From assembly GCA_025084515.1 (NCBI GenBank), contig JAJAGP010000365.1, positions 1-64,000 on the forward strand: a DNA stretch of 64,000 nucleotides, in the 5' to 3' direction. The DNA comes from Ancistrus triradiatus. Its lineage: Eukaryota > Chordata > Actinopteri > Siluriformes > Loricariidae. Shown piece by piece: positions 43,758-53,355 of this stretch. Position numbers and translations under genes: made by a program. The notes beneath the pieces were generated by a model. It made no database searches. It saw only the letters and a program-made list of their open reading frames with translations, and was not told the DNA's origin. Within the stretch, counting starts at the first letter, position 1, and every line of letters starts with the position of its first letter.

Positions 43758-44539
43758 TGTATGATCGTACTGATATTATTGATAGTATTTGGAGTAGCGT
43801 ACATGACTTAAATCCGTGGCTACAATGAAATTCTATTCCAGATACTATCAGATTGCATTGTGCTAACATAATGATCCATTTTTGAAGTTTGCTGGTCATG
43901 ATAATAGTATAGGTTATCATCATAAGCCCTTGTGGCCCTAAGAGACAAACACTGCATCTGTAATATATAACTGACAACAAAAAGGGAAATCTTACGTACT
44001 AAAGTCTCGATGAAATCTAATTCGCTGTAAATGGTTTAACGTGGTGCCAGTTGTCTGTAGGAGCGAGTGAAAGTGAGGAGGAGACAGTGGGTCTGAATGT
44101 GGCAGTCTGCCTCATTATCTGCTTCCATTGTTGCTTTTCCAACAATCCCTTTTGCCCACAGCAAAGAGCAGGCAGAGTGCGGCAAAGCTTCCCAGCATGA
44201 ACGCATTTATTTGCAGACATGCACACTGCGACGATCCAGGCAGGATACGACATCAGAGGTAGACCAATAAGCCCCTGCATGGATCTGCAGGGACACTCAT
44301 GAAAAGACACCTTGTATCACACACCTAATTTCAGTGTGAAAAGATTTTCAACCACACTGCTTTTTCCTACATCGATTCCTTCCTTGGCTGTTCCTCTATT
44401 TATAGTATCAATACCATTCCCCATGCTGATATATTAATTATATAATTATATAATTATTATTTAGCCTATGTGGTACATTTAAGTACAGTTAAGTGGCACT
44501 GAAAATGTGTTTGGGTTCTTTGAATGTTTAGAGGTTCAG
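43758..44539. other. No gene seen
   Basis: Includes a GC-richer patch (44040-44300) with no recognisable motif and an ATAATTATAT palindromic tract near 44427-44462. Confidence 0.4.
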
Positions 44540-44821
44540 AGTCAGCTTGTAAATTATTGGCACTCTTGGTAAAGGCTGGGTAAAAAAGCACTTTAATTGG
44601 CCTTGTTGTTGTTTTATTTCACAATACGAGAGTATTAGTTAACATATACGTGAAGGGTTTCTTACGAAAATGAATCTCAAATAAAATGTTTCAGACATGT
44701 TGGCATCCCTGCATTTAGTACTTTGTGTAACCGACCCTTGCCAACACAACAGCACTGAGCTTCTCAATACAGACCTGGGACATTTCTTGTGGACTCTCCT
44801 CTTCAGATCACCTTACCTGTG

Positions 44822-45085
44822 AGCTACTGAACTATTTTGTTTGGATTTGGATTTTGCACACGTCTTGTACAGTATAATTATATCATATTAGAAGATCCAA
44901 CCACTGACCCAGTTTTCAAGGAAATACAGCTCTTCAGCTAGCTCATTAATTATACATCCTCCACCATACTTAACAGTGGGTGCACATTTGACACATTTTA
45001 TTTTATTTCATCTGACCAGAGAGATTCCCAAAGTCCCAGTGGTGTCTGATATACTCCAGGAGCTTAGGTTAGTTAAAATGCTTTC
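44822..45085. repeat. Direct duplication X, first copy
   Basis: 264 bp, by my reading identical to 46223-46486. Starts AGCTACTGAACTATTTTG and ends GTTAGTTAAAATGCTTTC. Confidence 0.93.
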
Positions 45086-45094
45086 CTCTTGTAC

Positions 45095-45226
45095 AGCCAC
45101 CAGGGCTGTGGTATCACCGGGAACGAACTGGCAGGTAAAACTGAGAAAGAAGCAAATAGTAAAGAAATCGTCAACTGCCATATCCCAACATCAGACCTCA
45201 AACCTCTTAGAAGCACATATCACTAG
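45095..45226 (+). pseudogene. LINE RNase H C-terminal remnant
   Basis: RNase H in I-type LINEs degrades the RNA of the RNA/DNA hybrid. The frame from 45095 reads SHQGCGITGNELAGKTEKEA, matching the conserved S-H-x-G-I-x-G-N-E-x-A-D block near the domain end; the usual final Asp is Gly here. It continues with IPTSDLKPL, a typical linker, and stops at TAG 45224-45226. 44 codons; non-functional. Confidence 0.75.
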
Positions 45227-45356
45227 ACAATGACAAGTGAAATGGACTGAAGAATCAAATAATTAACACGATCAAATCATCCCCTTCGTTAAGGGAAGGA
45301 CACTACACAAGTCTAAAAATCGTCTTGACCAACTGTGTCTTTCTAAATTTGACATA

Positions 45357-45670
45357 AGACCTTCCTTTCCAGAGTGTAAACAATGTAAAAGAATACACAT
45401 TTTCTTATATATGTTTTTAAACAACAACAAAAAAACTTTAGCTTTAAAACTTAAAAAATGTACTTTCTATTGTAGCTTCACCATACCTTAAATAACCGAG
45501 TGAAAACATTCTTTTTATTTCTGAGAAATGACCATTCAAAACTGTGTACTCTTCTTTATAAAACTGTAAATAAAAACAATCTTTAGTCCCCTGCAACTAA
45601 AATATATTAGTCTCACTGAGCGTGTGGGCATGACATATGATTGAGGCCTCTGGTGTTCAAAAATGCAATT
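45357..45670 (+). mobile_element. hAT-like MITE M1 fragment inside the LINE
   Basis: GTAAACAATGTAAAAGAATA, ATTGTAGCTTCACCATACCT, CCCTGCAACTAAAATATATT and GAGGCCTCTGGTGTTCAAAA are colinear with 36212-36709. Terminal repeats are missing, so borders are approximate. Confidence 0.65.
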
Positions 45671-45705
45671 ACATGAGAAGGTGTAATAAACAGGAATGCG
45701 TTTTA

Positions 45706-45801
45706 TGGGTTGGAGAAGCACCAGCATGCCGTTTATGCAACTCAATTTTGATAATTAAACACACGCTGATAGACTGTCCTGGACTGAATAGTAAAGACTA
45801 A
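45706..45801 (+). pseudogene. LINE C-terminal CCHC zinc-knuckle remnant
   Basis: The frame WVGEAPACRLCNSILIIKH, then TLIDCPGLN, gives C-x2-C-x7-H-x4-C, the knuckle found at the end of ORF2 in I-superfamily LINEs. Stop TAA at 45799-45801. Confidence 0.75.
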
Positions 45802-46005
45802 AGACTCTGAAAGACCTGCTTAGAAAAACCCCACCGGAGAAAATATTACACTTCGTACACATCACAGCAATTATCACAAATTAATCTAGACACTGGAAAG
45901 TGAAAAGGAAAAAACCCTCTCTGAATATAATAAATTAAAGTCTGTATAAATAAAGTAACAAATGCATACTATGTATATGGACATAGAAACCGAAATGGCA
46001 ATAAA

Positions 46006-46224
46006 AAACGAATGAATGAATTATTTTGACACAAACATTTGTTGTTCATGGTGGTTGTGTCTGATTTGTAGATTTGTGTCTGCTACCATTTTTGGCAAAT
46101 CTCTAAGCTTGATCCATGAAGTTGTGCTCCTCTAACCTTTCTTCTCACGGGTTGAAATGCACTTGCTCCCAACTGTAGATTAATGCGTTTAAGGAGGCTA
46201 GGCTATGATACAGTATATACAAAG
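46006..46224. repeat. Direct duplication Y, first copy
   Basis: Matches 46495-46714 with only small changes: a T-run difference (TTTTTGG versus TTTTTTTTG) and CTCCTCT versus CTCTCT. Confidence 0.9.
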
Positions 46225-46486
46225 CTACTGAACTATTTTGTTTGGATTTGGATTTTGCACACGTCTTGTACAGTATAATTATATCATATTAGAAGATCCA
46301 ACCACTGACCCAGTTTTCAAGGAAATACAGCTCTTCAGCTAGCTCATTAATTATACATCCTCCACCATACTTAACAGTGGGTGCACATTTGACACATTTT
46401 ATTTTATTTCATCTGACCAGAGAGATTCCCAAAGTCCCAGTGGTGTCTGATATACTCCAGGAGCTTAGGTTAGTTAAAATGCTTTC
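46223..46486. repeat. Direct duplication X', second copy
   Basis: Identical to 44822-45085 over 264 bp as far as I can read. Followed by 8 bases (TTTCATTC) and then Y'. Confidence 0.93.
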
Positions 46487-46494
46487 TTTCATTC

Positions 46495-46714
46495 AAACGA
46501 ATGAATGAATTATTTTGACACAAACATTTGTTGTTCATGGTGGTTGTGTCTGATTTGTAGATTTGTGTCTGCTACCATTTTTTTTGCAAATCTCTAAGCT
46601 TGATCCATGAAGTTGTGCTCTCTAACCTTTCTTCTCACGGGTTGAAATGCACTTGCTCCCAACTGTAGATTAATGCGTTTAAGGAGGCTAGGCTATGATA
46701 CAGTATATACAAAG
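46495..46714. repeat. Direct duplication Y', second copy
   Basis: Counterpart of 46006-46224. With X' it forms the unit that lacks the LINE. Confidence 0.9.
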
Positions 46715-46729
46715 GTCCTCAGTGTATGA

Positions 46730-46932
46730 TTTACATTTACATTTACAGCATTTAGCAGACACCCTTATCCAGAGCGACTTACAATTGGTACAGTCTTACA
46801 ATCCAAGCAATTGTGGGTTAAGGGTCTTGCTCAAGGACCCAACAGTGGCAGCTTGGCAGAAGTGGGATTTGAACCCTGGACCTTCTGGTCCATAGTCCAG
46901 TACCTTACCCGTTAGGCTACCACAGGCTACCA
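46730..46932 (-). mobile_element. SINE S1, full length, minus strand
   Basis: Reverse complement: TAGCCTAACGGGTAAGG A box, GGTTCAAATCCC B box, complete body, TGTAAATGTAAATG end. Confidence 0.9.
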
Positions 46933-48457
46933 CCATGATGCATTGAACTTTTTGATTATGTGGATTTATTGGATTAACCCCATTGTAAATTGGAGCACAC
47001 CTGCACATTATTGTATATTCTTTCAATAAATTAATAAAACAAGAATTGAATTCAGTCGCAAAACTCCTTCATCTATTTTTTTACCCTGTTTTAAGCCCGT
47101 TTGTGCATTTTTTGTTTCCCAATAATTGTTAATCTGACTAAATATATCTCACACTGTCACTGGTGGTACTGAGCAGTTCTTATAGAAAGGTTAAAGTTTG
47201 ATGCCCTCTTTTGTGTTAAAAAAGGCTGGAAATTATGCAAGGTTATTACTTACATATGAGCATGTTTTTTGTTTTCTTGTATTTCTGTACGAGGTCATTT
47301 TGTGTGATTTGTCCTAGACAAAGAAGGCTGGTGCACAGCAGAAACAGGCTGCGTGATTAGGAAAATTGCCTTGCACCATGGCATGCACATATGCCTTCTG
47401 GGAAGGGAAGAGGGGCAAAACAAAAGGGAAGGGTGCCTTAATCTTGGTCTGATTAAAGAATTAAAACTGCTTAGTCAATGAAACAAAGATCTTGGGTTTT
47501 TTTCAATCTGCTAAGTTCAGCACTTACGTGTGTGGCTTCTGCTTCCTCTTATGTCAGACATACAATACTCAATACAATATTGATTACAGTTGATTCACAT
47601 GTTGCTTAATGTCCACCTTGCTTGTCCATAGAACAGTTGAAACATTCACCCTCGAGCATATAGTACGAATAATCTATATCAGTTTATGTAATATTGCAAT
47701 CAAATGCAGCCTTATTGAAGAGAAACAGGCTTGCCCCATTTTGTCTGGAACAGAGAGATCAATTAGAGACTCCTGGGGGGTGTTTAATGCACCCTTCCAT
47801 TCTCTCCCTGTGTGTCTCAGCTTTATGTGTCAGCCATTCTGAGCATTTCACCAATGGTAGTGATGTCCTGCCACTTGTATGGCGAGTTTATGTGCAGAAA
47901 AGGAAGTACATGGTCTTCATCAGTGACTGCAGTAAATAACCCTGGTAAAAGCTTTGGCCATTTGATTCCTGTATCTCTGCCCCTGACTCGTTGAGTTTAT
48001 GTGATTATTTTGCGGCATTTAATACCTTGAGTGTGGTTGAGGCTTTCAGTGTCATTTGATTATATTTTCAGCATTTTATTACATTGTGAAGTACAGTGCA
48101 TCTGTCAGCATATCACTGCTGAACTGCACATTTCCATCCCAGCTCAGTCCCATTTTTGCTTTACAACATGCAACAAAAGGTGTTTCTCCCCTACTGTAAT
48201 GAGTAGGACTTTTATTGATTTTAGTATTTAATTATGACTGAATATATAAGAACACAGAAATCCATGCAGTATAAAAAGACTGACCTTTGATTTTTGCACT
48301 CTGATCACAGTAATAATTTATTACAGTTGTAGTTTTGTTTGTTGGTTTGTTTTTGCATTCAACACATATTTTTCTCTCAGATTGTAATTTCAGACAGTAA
48401 TTTCAGTTACCTTCCAAATGCATGTGTTTTAATGCTCTTAAATGTTTGTTCTATATA
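46933..48457. other. No gene seen
   Basis: Apparently single-copy. Overlapping short frames at 47609-47994 in different phases have no recognisable motif. Confidence 0.45.
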
Positions 48458-48816
48458 TACAGTACTGTGCAAAAGGCTTAGGTCACCATTAGATTAGCTA
48501 TACCATTGTTTTAGCAATGGTATAATGCCTGTATGTAATTGTTTCTCAGTATTTTTATGAGAATACAACCTGGAAATTTGTATTAGAGATAGATTATCTC
48601 AAAATGGCATTTATGGGCTCGATTAATCGGCATGGGCCGAAATCTGTGCACCCGAGGTTGATATTCAAAAAATAGTGGCAAAAATGCAGAGAAAAATGCT
48701 TTTGTTTTCCTGCTTTACAACTTGCAGATCATAAACTGTTACTACCGAGTGACTAAAAACAAAGAGATGCTGAGATTCACTGAGGGAGGGGATATTTAGG
48801 AGAAGATGAAAACTTT

Positions 48817-48824
48817 GTTTCCAG
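48817..48824. repeat. 8-bp target duplication of hAT element, left
   Basis: GTTTCCAG, identical to 49732-49739. Confidence 0.93.
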
Positions 48825-49731
48825 TAGGGCTGCAACTAACGACTATTTTAATAATTGATTAATCGGGTTAAAAAAAAAAAAACCTTTCCATGTCTTTATT
48901 CAGAAATATAACATTAAATAACAGAGCAAATAAGTGCTTACAATACATGAATAATAAAAAATTAAATTTATTAATAAATTAAAATAGCAAATTAAATAAT
49001 AAAGAAAAATAAGTGTATCTCTGATGCAAACACTACATACAAACTCATTCACGCTCTTTCTTTAGGAACTTTGCATTGCAAGCCAGAAATGTTAGCATGT
49101 CAACATGCTACTGGCTAAAGCTGGCTCTCTTTTTTAGAGACTATATTTCCTGCCGCAGAGAACAGACGCTCAGACAGTGTTGAAGTAGCAGGAATGCATA
49201 AATAGGACTTGGCTAGCCTGGCTAATATAGGATATCTGTCTCTTAACTCCATCACTGTCATTATCCAGCTAACAAGTAAAAACAGCATCAACCGTGCTGT
49301 GTCCGTTCGCATAGTGTGAGTGCGCCGTTACGTTTCCTCACTTCAAAACGGAACAAACTCGGGATATTGTGGTGACTTACGCTGTTGTTGAGCTCCCTTC
49401 ATCTTCATCGGTGACTCGCAACATGTTTTCGTTTCGAAGGCTGTATCAGCACCGGGGTGCTCCCGTGCCCAGTCAGATCACTTTTGCAAAGCTTGCATGT
49501 TGCAATTCTTAATGCTAACTAAATTCCGCGTCCGCGCCGGCTCCGCCTCACGCCATTCAATCGCTCGTATTTTTTTTCAGCGTTGACGAAGTGCCGCAAG
49601 TAACGTAAGCAGATATGATAAGGCAGGGGACACATAAATCATGCGACACAACGAATCGATAATGAAATTCGTTGTCGACACTTTTAATAATCGATTATTA
49701 TCGATTTTATCGATTCGTTGTTGCAGCCCTA
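48825..49731 (-). mobile_element. Non-autonomous hAT transposon, 907 bp
   Basis: Ends TAGGGCTGCAACTAACGA and TCGTTGTTGCAGCCCTA are inverted for about 14 bases, and a perfect 8-bp duplication GTTTCCAG flanks the element. TAATAATTGATTAATCGG and CGATTATTATCGATTTTATC form subterminal inverted motifs. The interior keeps only the end of the transposase gene (49115-49312, minus strand). It is far shorter than an autonomous hAT. Confidence 0.95.
49115..49312 (-). pseudogene. hAT transposase C-terminal (hATC) remnant
   Basis: The 65-codon frame contains YPILARLAKSYLCIPATSTL followed by SERLFSAAGNIVS, the hATC dimerisation domain conserved in hAT transposases and in ZBED-type host genes derived from them. 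The N-terminal BED zinc finger and the RNase H-like catalytic core are absent. The frame ends at TAG-like 49115-49117 after KKESQL. Without the core it cannot catalyse transposition. Confidence 0.88.
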
Positions 49732-49739
49732 GTTTCCAG
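49732..49739. repeat. 8-bp target duplication of hAT element, right
   Basis: GTTTCCAG, identical to 48817-48824. Confidence 0.93.
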
Positions 49740-50532
49740 CCTTACAACTTACTGCTTTAACTGGAACTGGGATTAAAAACAAAAAGATGCTGATACCATG
49801 TGCACTACTATAACACTGTTTATTTTTTACAAGTATTTACACCTTTTTACACATTTTTTTCCAGAAACTGGAAGATGCTGTTATCTGCTAATAAAGTTGT
49901 TATTATAGTTTTTATTTTTTTTTTATTTATAAAAAAGACAGAGTGCAAACAGACGGTGCATTTATAGTTTAAATATGTTTATTGAAGTTCAGCAAGTTCG
50001 TCTCTCATTTTATTATTATTAGATTTGTAAGTTGCAAAAAAAAACCTGTGATATAGGCATTATATATCGACCATGGGTCACCGTGCTCTCTAAATTTTGG
50101 CATCGGCCATTAAAATCCCTTATCGGTTGACCACTATGCACTATGAAACCAGAAAAAACCCAGAAAAACAGATTCTATAGGGGACAGCGGCAAGTACAGT
50201 ATTTAATGCGACCTCTCCTTACACTTTAGCAATAGCAACATCTGGCAACTTCATCAGGATGCCAAGTAGACCCTTCTAGAATGTTTTTCAGAAATGGTCT
50301 TTTTGGAAGGGTAGCTCCCAATATAAGCTTTTTCAGAAGGGAAACAGGGTGAAAAGGCTGAGATATGCAAATAAGATTGGATTGAAGATCAGCGGAAAAG
50401 AGGATTATGGAGTGATGAAGCCAAGTTTGAAATTTTTGGATCAAATCGTCACAAATACAAAATGTATGGTCAATATATCATTGGTAAAACAACAAATCTA
50501 ATGGTGGCCTAAGACTTTTGCACAGTACTGTA

Positions 50533-51435
50533 TATACTACATTTATTCTGCCACTTGACTGTATGTGTAAAAACAGATTGGGGTGGAGGTTGAGTGTTTA
50601 AAGACAGAGTGAAATAAGAGCACGAGCAGGTCATTAGGAAAAGTGCATATGCTTTTGGGTTGGGATCTTTTGATCAGATCAGTCCTTACTTTACACTATA
50701 TCCAGAAACAGGGACATTACCATTTCATATGCGAAACAGACAGCATGTTTTTTAAATAATGTGTTATACTTTAATAATTCTGATGCACCTCTCTCTTTCT
50801 CTCATATTGCTATGGCAACCAATTTTGAGGGAGAATATCTTGAACTGGAGATCTGAACCGTATGAACTGCAGCTGCAGTTGCTGTATCTTTAGCTATTCA
50901 GTACCACATCAGACAATTCAGGCTGATCGTTGGCAAGTCATGCATTACTAATTTACTGATTGGTGCAGTCTACCGTAACTCTTTTGACGTGTCATGTGAA
51001 TCTGACAGCTCTTTTTTTCCCTTTTAATTATGTGTTTTGCCTCTTTCAGTATAAACAAATATTACTAACATGAATAAGACGGAATTTTGACTGCTCAAGG
51101 TTATTTTGGAGAAATGTCTGAAATGTTCAGTGGTTGTCTGAAGTCTCAGGACTTGCACTGTGCTTGCATACAATGAACAGAAACCACACACACCTACACA
51201 CACGATTTCTTACATGCATTTTTTGAGTCAATTATTCTTAGAGCTTAACAGGTATTACATTAATTATAGTAGCTTTCATAATATACGCACCTTTTATTTA
51301 ACCTGAAAATGAATTCATTTTAAACATGTTTTCATTCCGATGTTCCAGAATATCAGGTGCTATAATTGTCTGTCCATGCATGCAAATAACGCAATCTGTT
51401 TAAGAAGTAGTAGAATGAACTGCCGATTTACCTGC
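50533..51435. other. No gene seen
   Basis: AT-rich, apparently single-copy. Confidence 0.45.
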
Positions 51436-51668
51436 TCAATCCAATTGAGGTTCGCTAGAGGCCTGGCAGTACAGGGCGCATGCCAGGAACCAACCTTGGA
51501 CAGGGCACCAGTCCTTCGAACACTTTAGAGACTCCAGTTGGCCTAACGTGTATCTTTGGAATGTGGATGGAAACTGGAGTACTTGGAGGAAACCCACACA
51601 GATGTGAGGAGAACATGCATTTGCATTTACATCACTTAACAGAAACCCATATTCAAAGCAACTTCCAG
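51436..51668 (-). mobile_element. SINE S2 fragment joined to an S1-like tail
   Basis: 51480-51615 includes GGGCACCAGTCCTTCGAACA, ATCTTTGGAATGTGGATGGA and AAACCCACACAGATGTGAGG (S2 in minus orientation). 51616-51668 (CATTTGCATTTACATCACTT, CATATTCAAAGCAACTTCC) is an S1-type 3' block, also minus. Confidence 0.6.
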
Positions 51669-52174
51669 CAGATTTGGACCTGGTTCCAAAATTCCAAGAA
51701 CCAGGTACCCATAATAAAAAAGAACTGAATTTCAATTCCACTTATCGGTTCCTACTGATGCATTTTATGCAAATAATGCAAATAATACACCTCTACACAG
51801 GCATCGGTCTACCAGGACAGATAAGTCATGGAATCATGTATGTCATCACAGTTTTGTTTTGATACGCTCCACTGGAGTATTAGTGGAAGATGGAAGTTCA
51901 AAAGCGCTGAAAAGTTTGGCTCCGCTTTGAGAGAAAGCAAAAAGGCTTATAGCAATGTTTGTGGAAAGTTTCTCTGTTGTTGTAAAGGAGGCACCTCAAA
52001 CATGAGCATCTGAGCTACTGAGCTTCAGCAGTGTTACCGGGTCCGACCGACTGCGGTCTCCTAGCCCGAATGCTGTGTTAGAGGAAGGATCTAAAGTGCT
52101 TAACGTGAACAAAGCTTAACATGGTTTAAAATAGTGATCTAGGAAAACCAAACGTCTCTCTCTTATTACTAAGA
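51669..52174. other. No gene seen
   Basis: Nothing recognised. Confidence 0.45.
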
Positions 52175-52340
52175 CTGTGGTAGCCTAGTGGTTAAGGTAC
52201 TGGACTATGGACGAGAAGGTCCAGGGTTCAAATCCCACCTCTGCCAAGCTGCCACTGTTGGGTCCTTGAGCAAGGCCCTTAACCCGCAATTGCTTGGACT
52301 GTATTGTAAGTCGCTCTGGATAAGGGCGTCTGCTAAATGA
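52175..52340 (+). mobile_element. SINE S1
   Basis: TAGCCTAGTGGTTAAGG, GGTTCAAATCCC, TTGAGCAAGGCCCTTAACCC and GCTCTGGATAAGGGCGTCTG. The TGTAAATG tail is absent, replaced by a hairpin-rich sequence. Confidence 0.88.
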
Positions 52341-52349
52341 CATAGGTCA

Positions 52350-52470
52350 TTTTTACATTAAGCTTTTTTCTTCCCATTTAAACCTATTATAAATAAAATG
52401 CTTAATGTAAAAATTAAACCATGTTAAGCTTTTTACTTACAGTAGGTTTAAATTTGGATGGAAAAAGCTT
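52350..52470. repeat. Overlapping inverted repeats
   Basis: TTTTTACATTAAGC (52350-52363) and GCTTAATGTAAAAA (52400-52413) are perfect complements. A second, longer imperfect pair overlaps it: 52360-52386 (AAGCTTTTTTCTTCCCATTT...) with 52443-52470 (TAGGTTTAAATTTGGATGGA...). One left arm can therefore pair with two alternative partners. Confidence 0.85.
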
Positions 52471-52516
52471 ACCATATAAGTGATTACTTTTGAAGTAAAA
52501 AAAAAAAAGATATTCT

Positions 52517-52588
52517 TTATATTGAAGCAACTGGACTTCTTGATTCTTGAAGACGTTTCACCTCTCATCCGAAAGTCTTCTGAACAGT
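52517..52588. repeat. Common teleost repeat fragment
   Basis: GAAGCAACTGGACTTCTTGA and GAAGACGTTTCACCTCTCAT then CCGAAAG match, from memory, a short sequence found next to many fish retroelements (possibly Penelope-like). No coding part here. Confidence 0.5.
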
Positions 52589-52607
52589 TCTGAGTTTACT
52601 CTGCCAC
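52589..52607 (+). mobile_element. SINE S2 scrap, left of the LTR element
   Basis: TCTGAGTTTACTCTG matches GTGAGTTTACTCTGGGT of the S2 copy at 28374-28672. The S2 sequence resumes on the other side at 55952. Confidence 0.5.
52603..52607. repeat. 5-bp target duplication of LTR element, left
   Basis: GCCAC, identical to 55947-55951. Confidence 0.88.
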
Positions 52608-52616
52608 TGTAACAAT

Positions 52617-52639
52617 GATGCAAGCCTTCAGCTTGCATC
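52617..52639. promoter_or_regulatory. Perfect 9-bp hairpin at LTR start
   Basis: GATGCAAGC, loop CTTCA, GCTTGCATC; repeated in the right LTR at 55271-55293. It lies next to the terminus that integrase would handle, but a role is inference. Confidence 0.8.
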
Positions 52640-52676
52640 CATTCGGTTTTGCTCCCCCTGCCTTCTGCTTCCCACC

Positions 52677-52704
52677 CAGCAGGTGGGGCTGTTGCCACCT
52701 GCTG
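52677..52704. promoter_or_regulatory. Perfect 10-bp inverted repeat upstream of TATA
   Basis: CAGCAGGTGG and CCACCTGCTG separated by 8 bases, ending 10 bp before the TATA box. Each arm contains CAGGTG/CACCTG, an E-box core bound by bHLH and Snail/ZEB-type factors in animals. Conserved at 55331-55358. Regulation through it is inference. Confidence 0.75.
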
Positions 52705-52714
52705 GTCTGTCAGC

Positions 52715-52722
52715 TATATAAA
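52715..52722 (+). promoter_or_regulatory. LTR TATA box
   Basis: TATATAAA; same in the right LTR at 55369-55376. It would start transcription of the whole element. Confidence 0.75.
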
Positions 52723-52830
52723 CCTCGTTTCCTGTTCACTTCCTTGTCTGGCTTTGTTACACGTGGTGTTGTCTTTGTCTCCCGTTCCATGACTCCTGTT
52801 TCTCTGTACTGGTTTGTCTCCCTTCTTCAT

Positions 52831-52913
52831 CTTGGTATCTTGGTATCTTGGTATCTTGGTATCTTGGTATCTTGGTATCTTGGTTATCTTGGTATCTTGG
52901 TATCTTGGTATCT
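52831..52913. repeat. (TTGGTATC)n microsatellite in left LTR
   Basis: About ten 8-bp units with one TTGGTTATC variant; collapsed to two or three units in the right LTR near 55486-55511. Confidence 0.93.
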
Positions 52914-53355
52914 TTGTCCTTGTTGCTTTGGTGTTCTCTGCATGTCTTGGTAGTCTTTGGTTTAAACAGTGTTCTATGTGTTTAGCGTTAGCTGTTAGCT
53001 TGTTTCGGTGTGTTAGCTTAGCTTGTCCCATGTGGTTTATATTTAGTGGTAGCTTCTTTGTTTGTTAGAATGTTAGCTTCTTGTGTAATATTAGCTTGTT
53101 TATGTGTGTTTGAGTTGTTTGTCATATGTTTAGCTTATGGTCTTGTTAGCTTGTTAGCCTGTCCTTTGTGTTTGTTGCATGTTTATGATTGTCTTAGCGT
53201 TTAGCCTTGGTAGCTGTCTTCTGTGTTACTTATCCGTCGTTGTATAGTTCTATATGTGGTTTGTTTATGTATCTCACTATGTCACCTGTAAATAAACCGG
53301 TCACTCTGCAACATACGTCCGTTTTCCGTGTCCTCCCTTGCCCGCATCGTGAACA

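Larger units (their letters stand above)
45086..46005 (+). mobile_element. LINE fragment, I/Nimb-like, with MITE inside
   Basis: 920 bp present only in the first unit of the duplication. It encodes the C-terminal parts of a LINE ORF2: an RNase H end (45095-45226) and a CCHC knuckle (45706-45801). An M1 MITE fragment (45357-45670) splits it. The 3' end is A-rich with AAATGGCAATAAAAAACGAA. The presence of RNase H plus a terminal CCHC motif points to the I superfamily. Confidence 0.7.
44540..46714 (-). mobile_element. Decayed Tc1-like element with tandem duplication and LINE insert
   Basis: AAATTATTGGCACTCTTGGT at the left resembles terminal repeats of a further fish Tc1 family. In reverse complement, CACCCACTGTTAAGTATGGT encodes a PTVKYGGG block, the motif between the first and second catalytic Asp of Tc1 transposases. 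A segment is present twice: X (44822-45085) equals X' (46223-46486), and Y (46006-46224) matches Y' (46495-46714). A LINE fragment lies between X and Y but not between X' and Y'. Confidence 0.65.
48583..50136. mobile_element. MITE family M3 interrupted by a hAT element
   Basis: The right end CCCTTATCGGTTGACCACTA with CATCGGCCATTAAAAT next to it is typical of a widespread teleost MITE whose ends read TAGTGGTCRACCGATA. The left part (GCTCGATTAATCGGCATGGG) is decayed. Left border approximate; placed where T3 sequence stops. Confidence 0.5.
48460..50530 (+). mobile_element. Tc1-like family T3 copy enclosing two nested elements
   Basis: Starts CAGTACTGTGCAAAAGGCTT and ends AAGACTTTTGCACAGTACTG, with TA at 48458-48459 and 50531-50532. 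Its own sequence is 48460-48582 plus 50137-50530. The right part contains GTGATGAAGCCAAGTTTGAA, coding for SDEAKFEIFGSNRHK, the first-Asp block of a Tc1 transposase. The middle is occupied by a MITE that itself holds a hAT element. Confidence 0.85.
52608..53355 (+). repeat. Left LTR (748 bp)
   Basis: Nearly identical to 55262-55946. The length difference comes mostly from (TTGGTATC)n at 52831-52913, about ten units here against two to three on the right. TATA box TATATAAA at 52715-52722 and polyadenylation signal AATAAA at 53291-53296 have the positions expected for U3 and the R/U5 border. Other differences are isolated substitutions and small indels. Confidence 0.93.
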
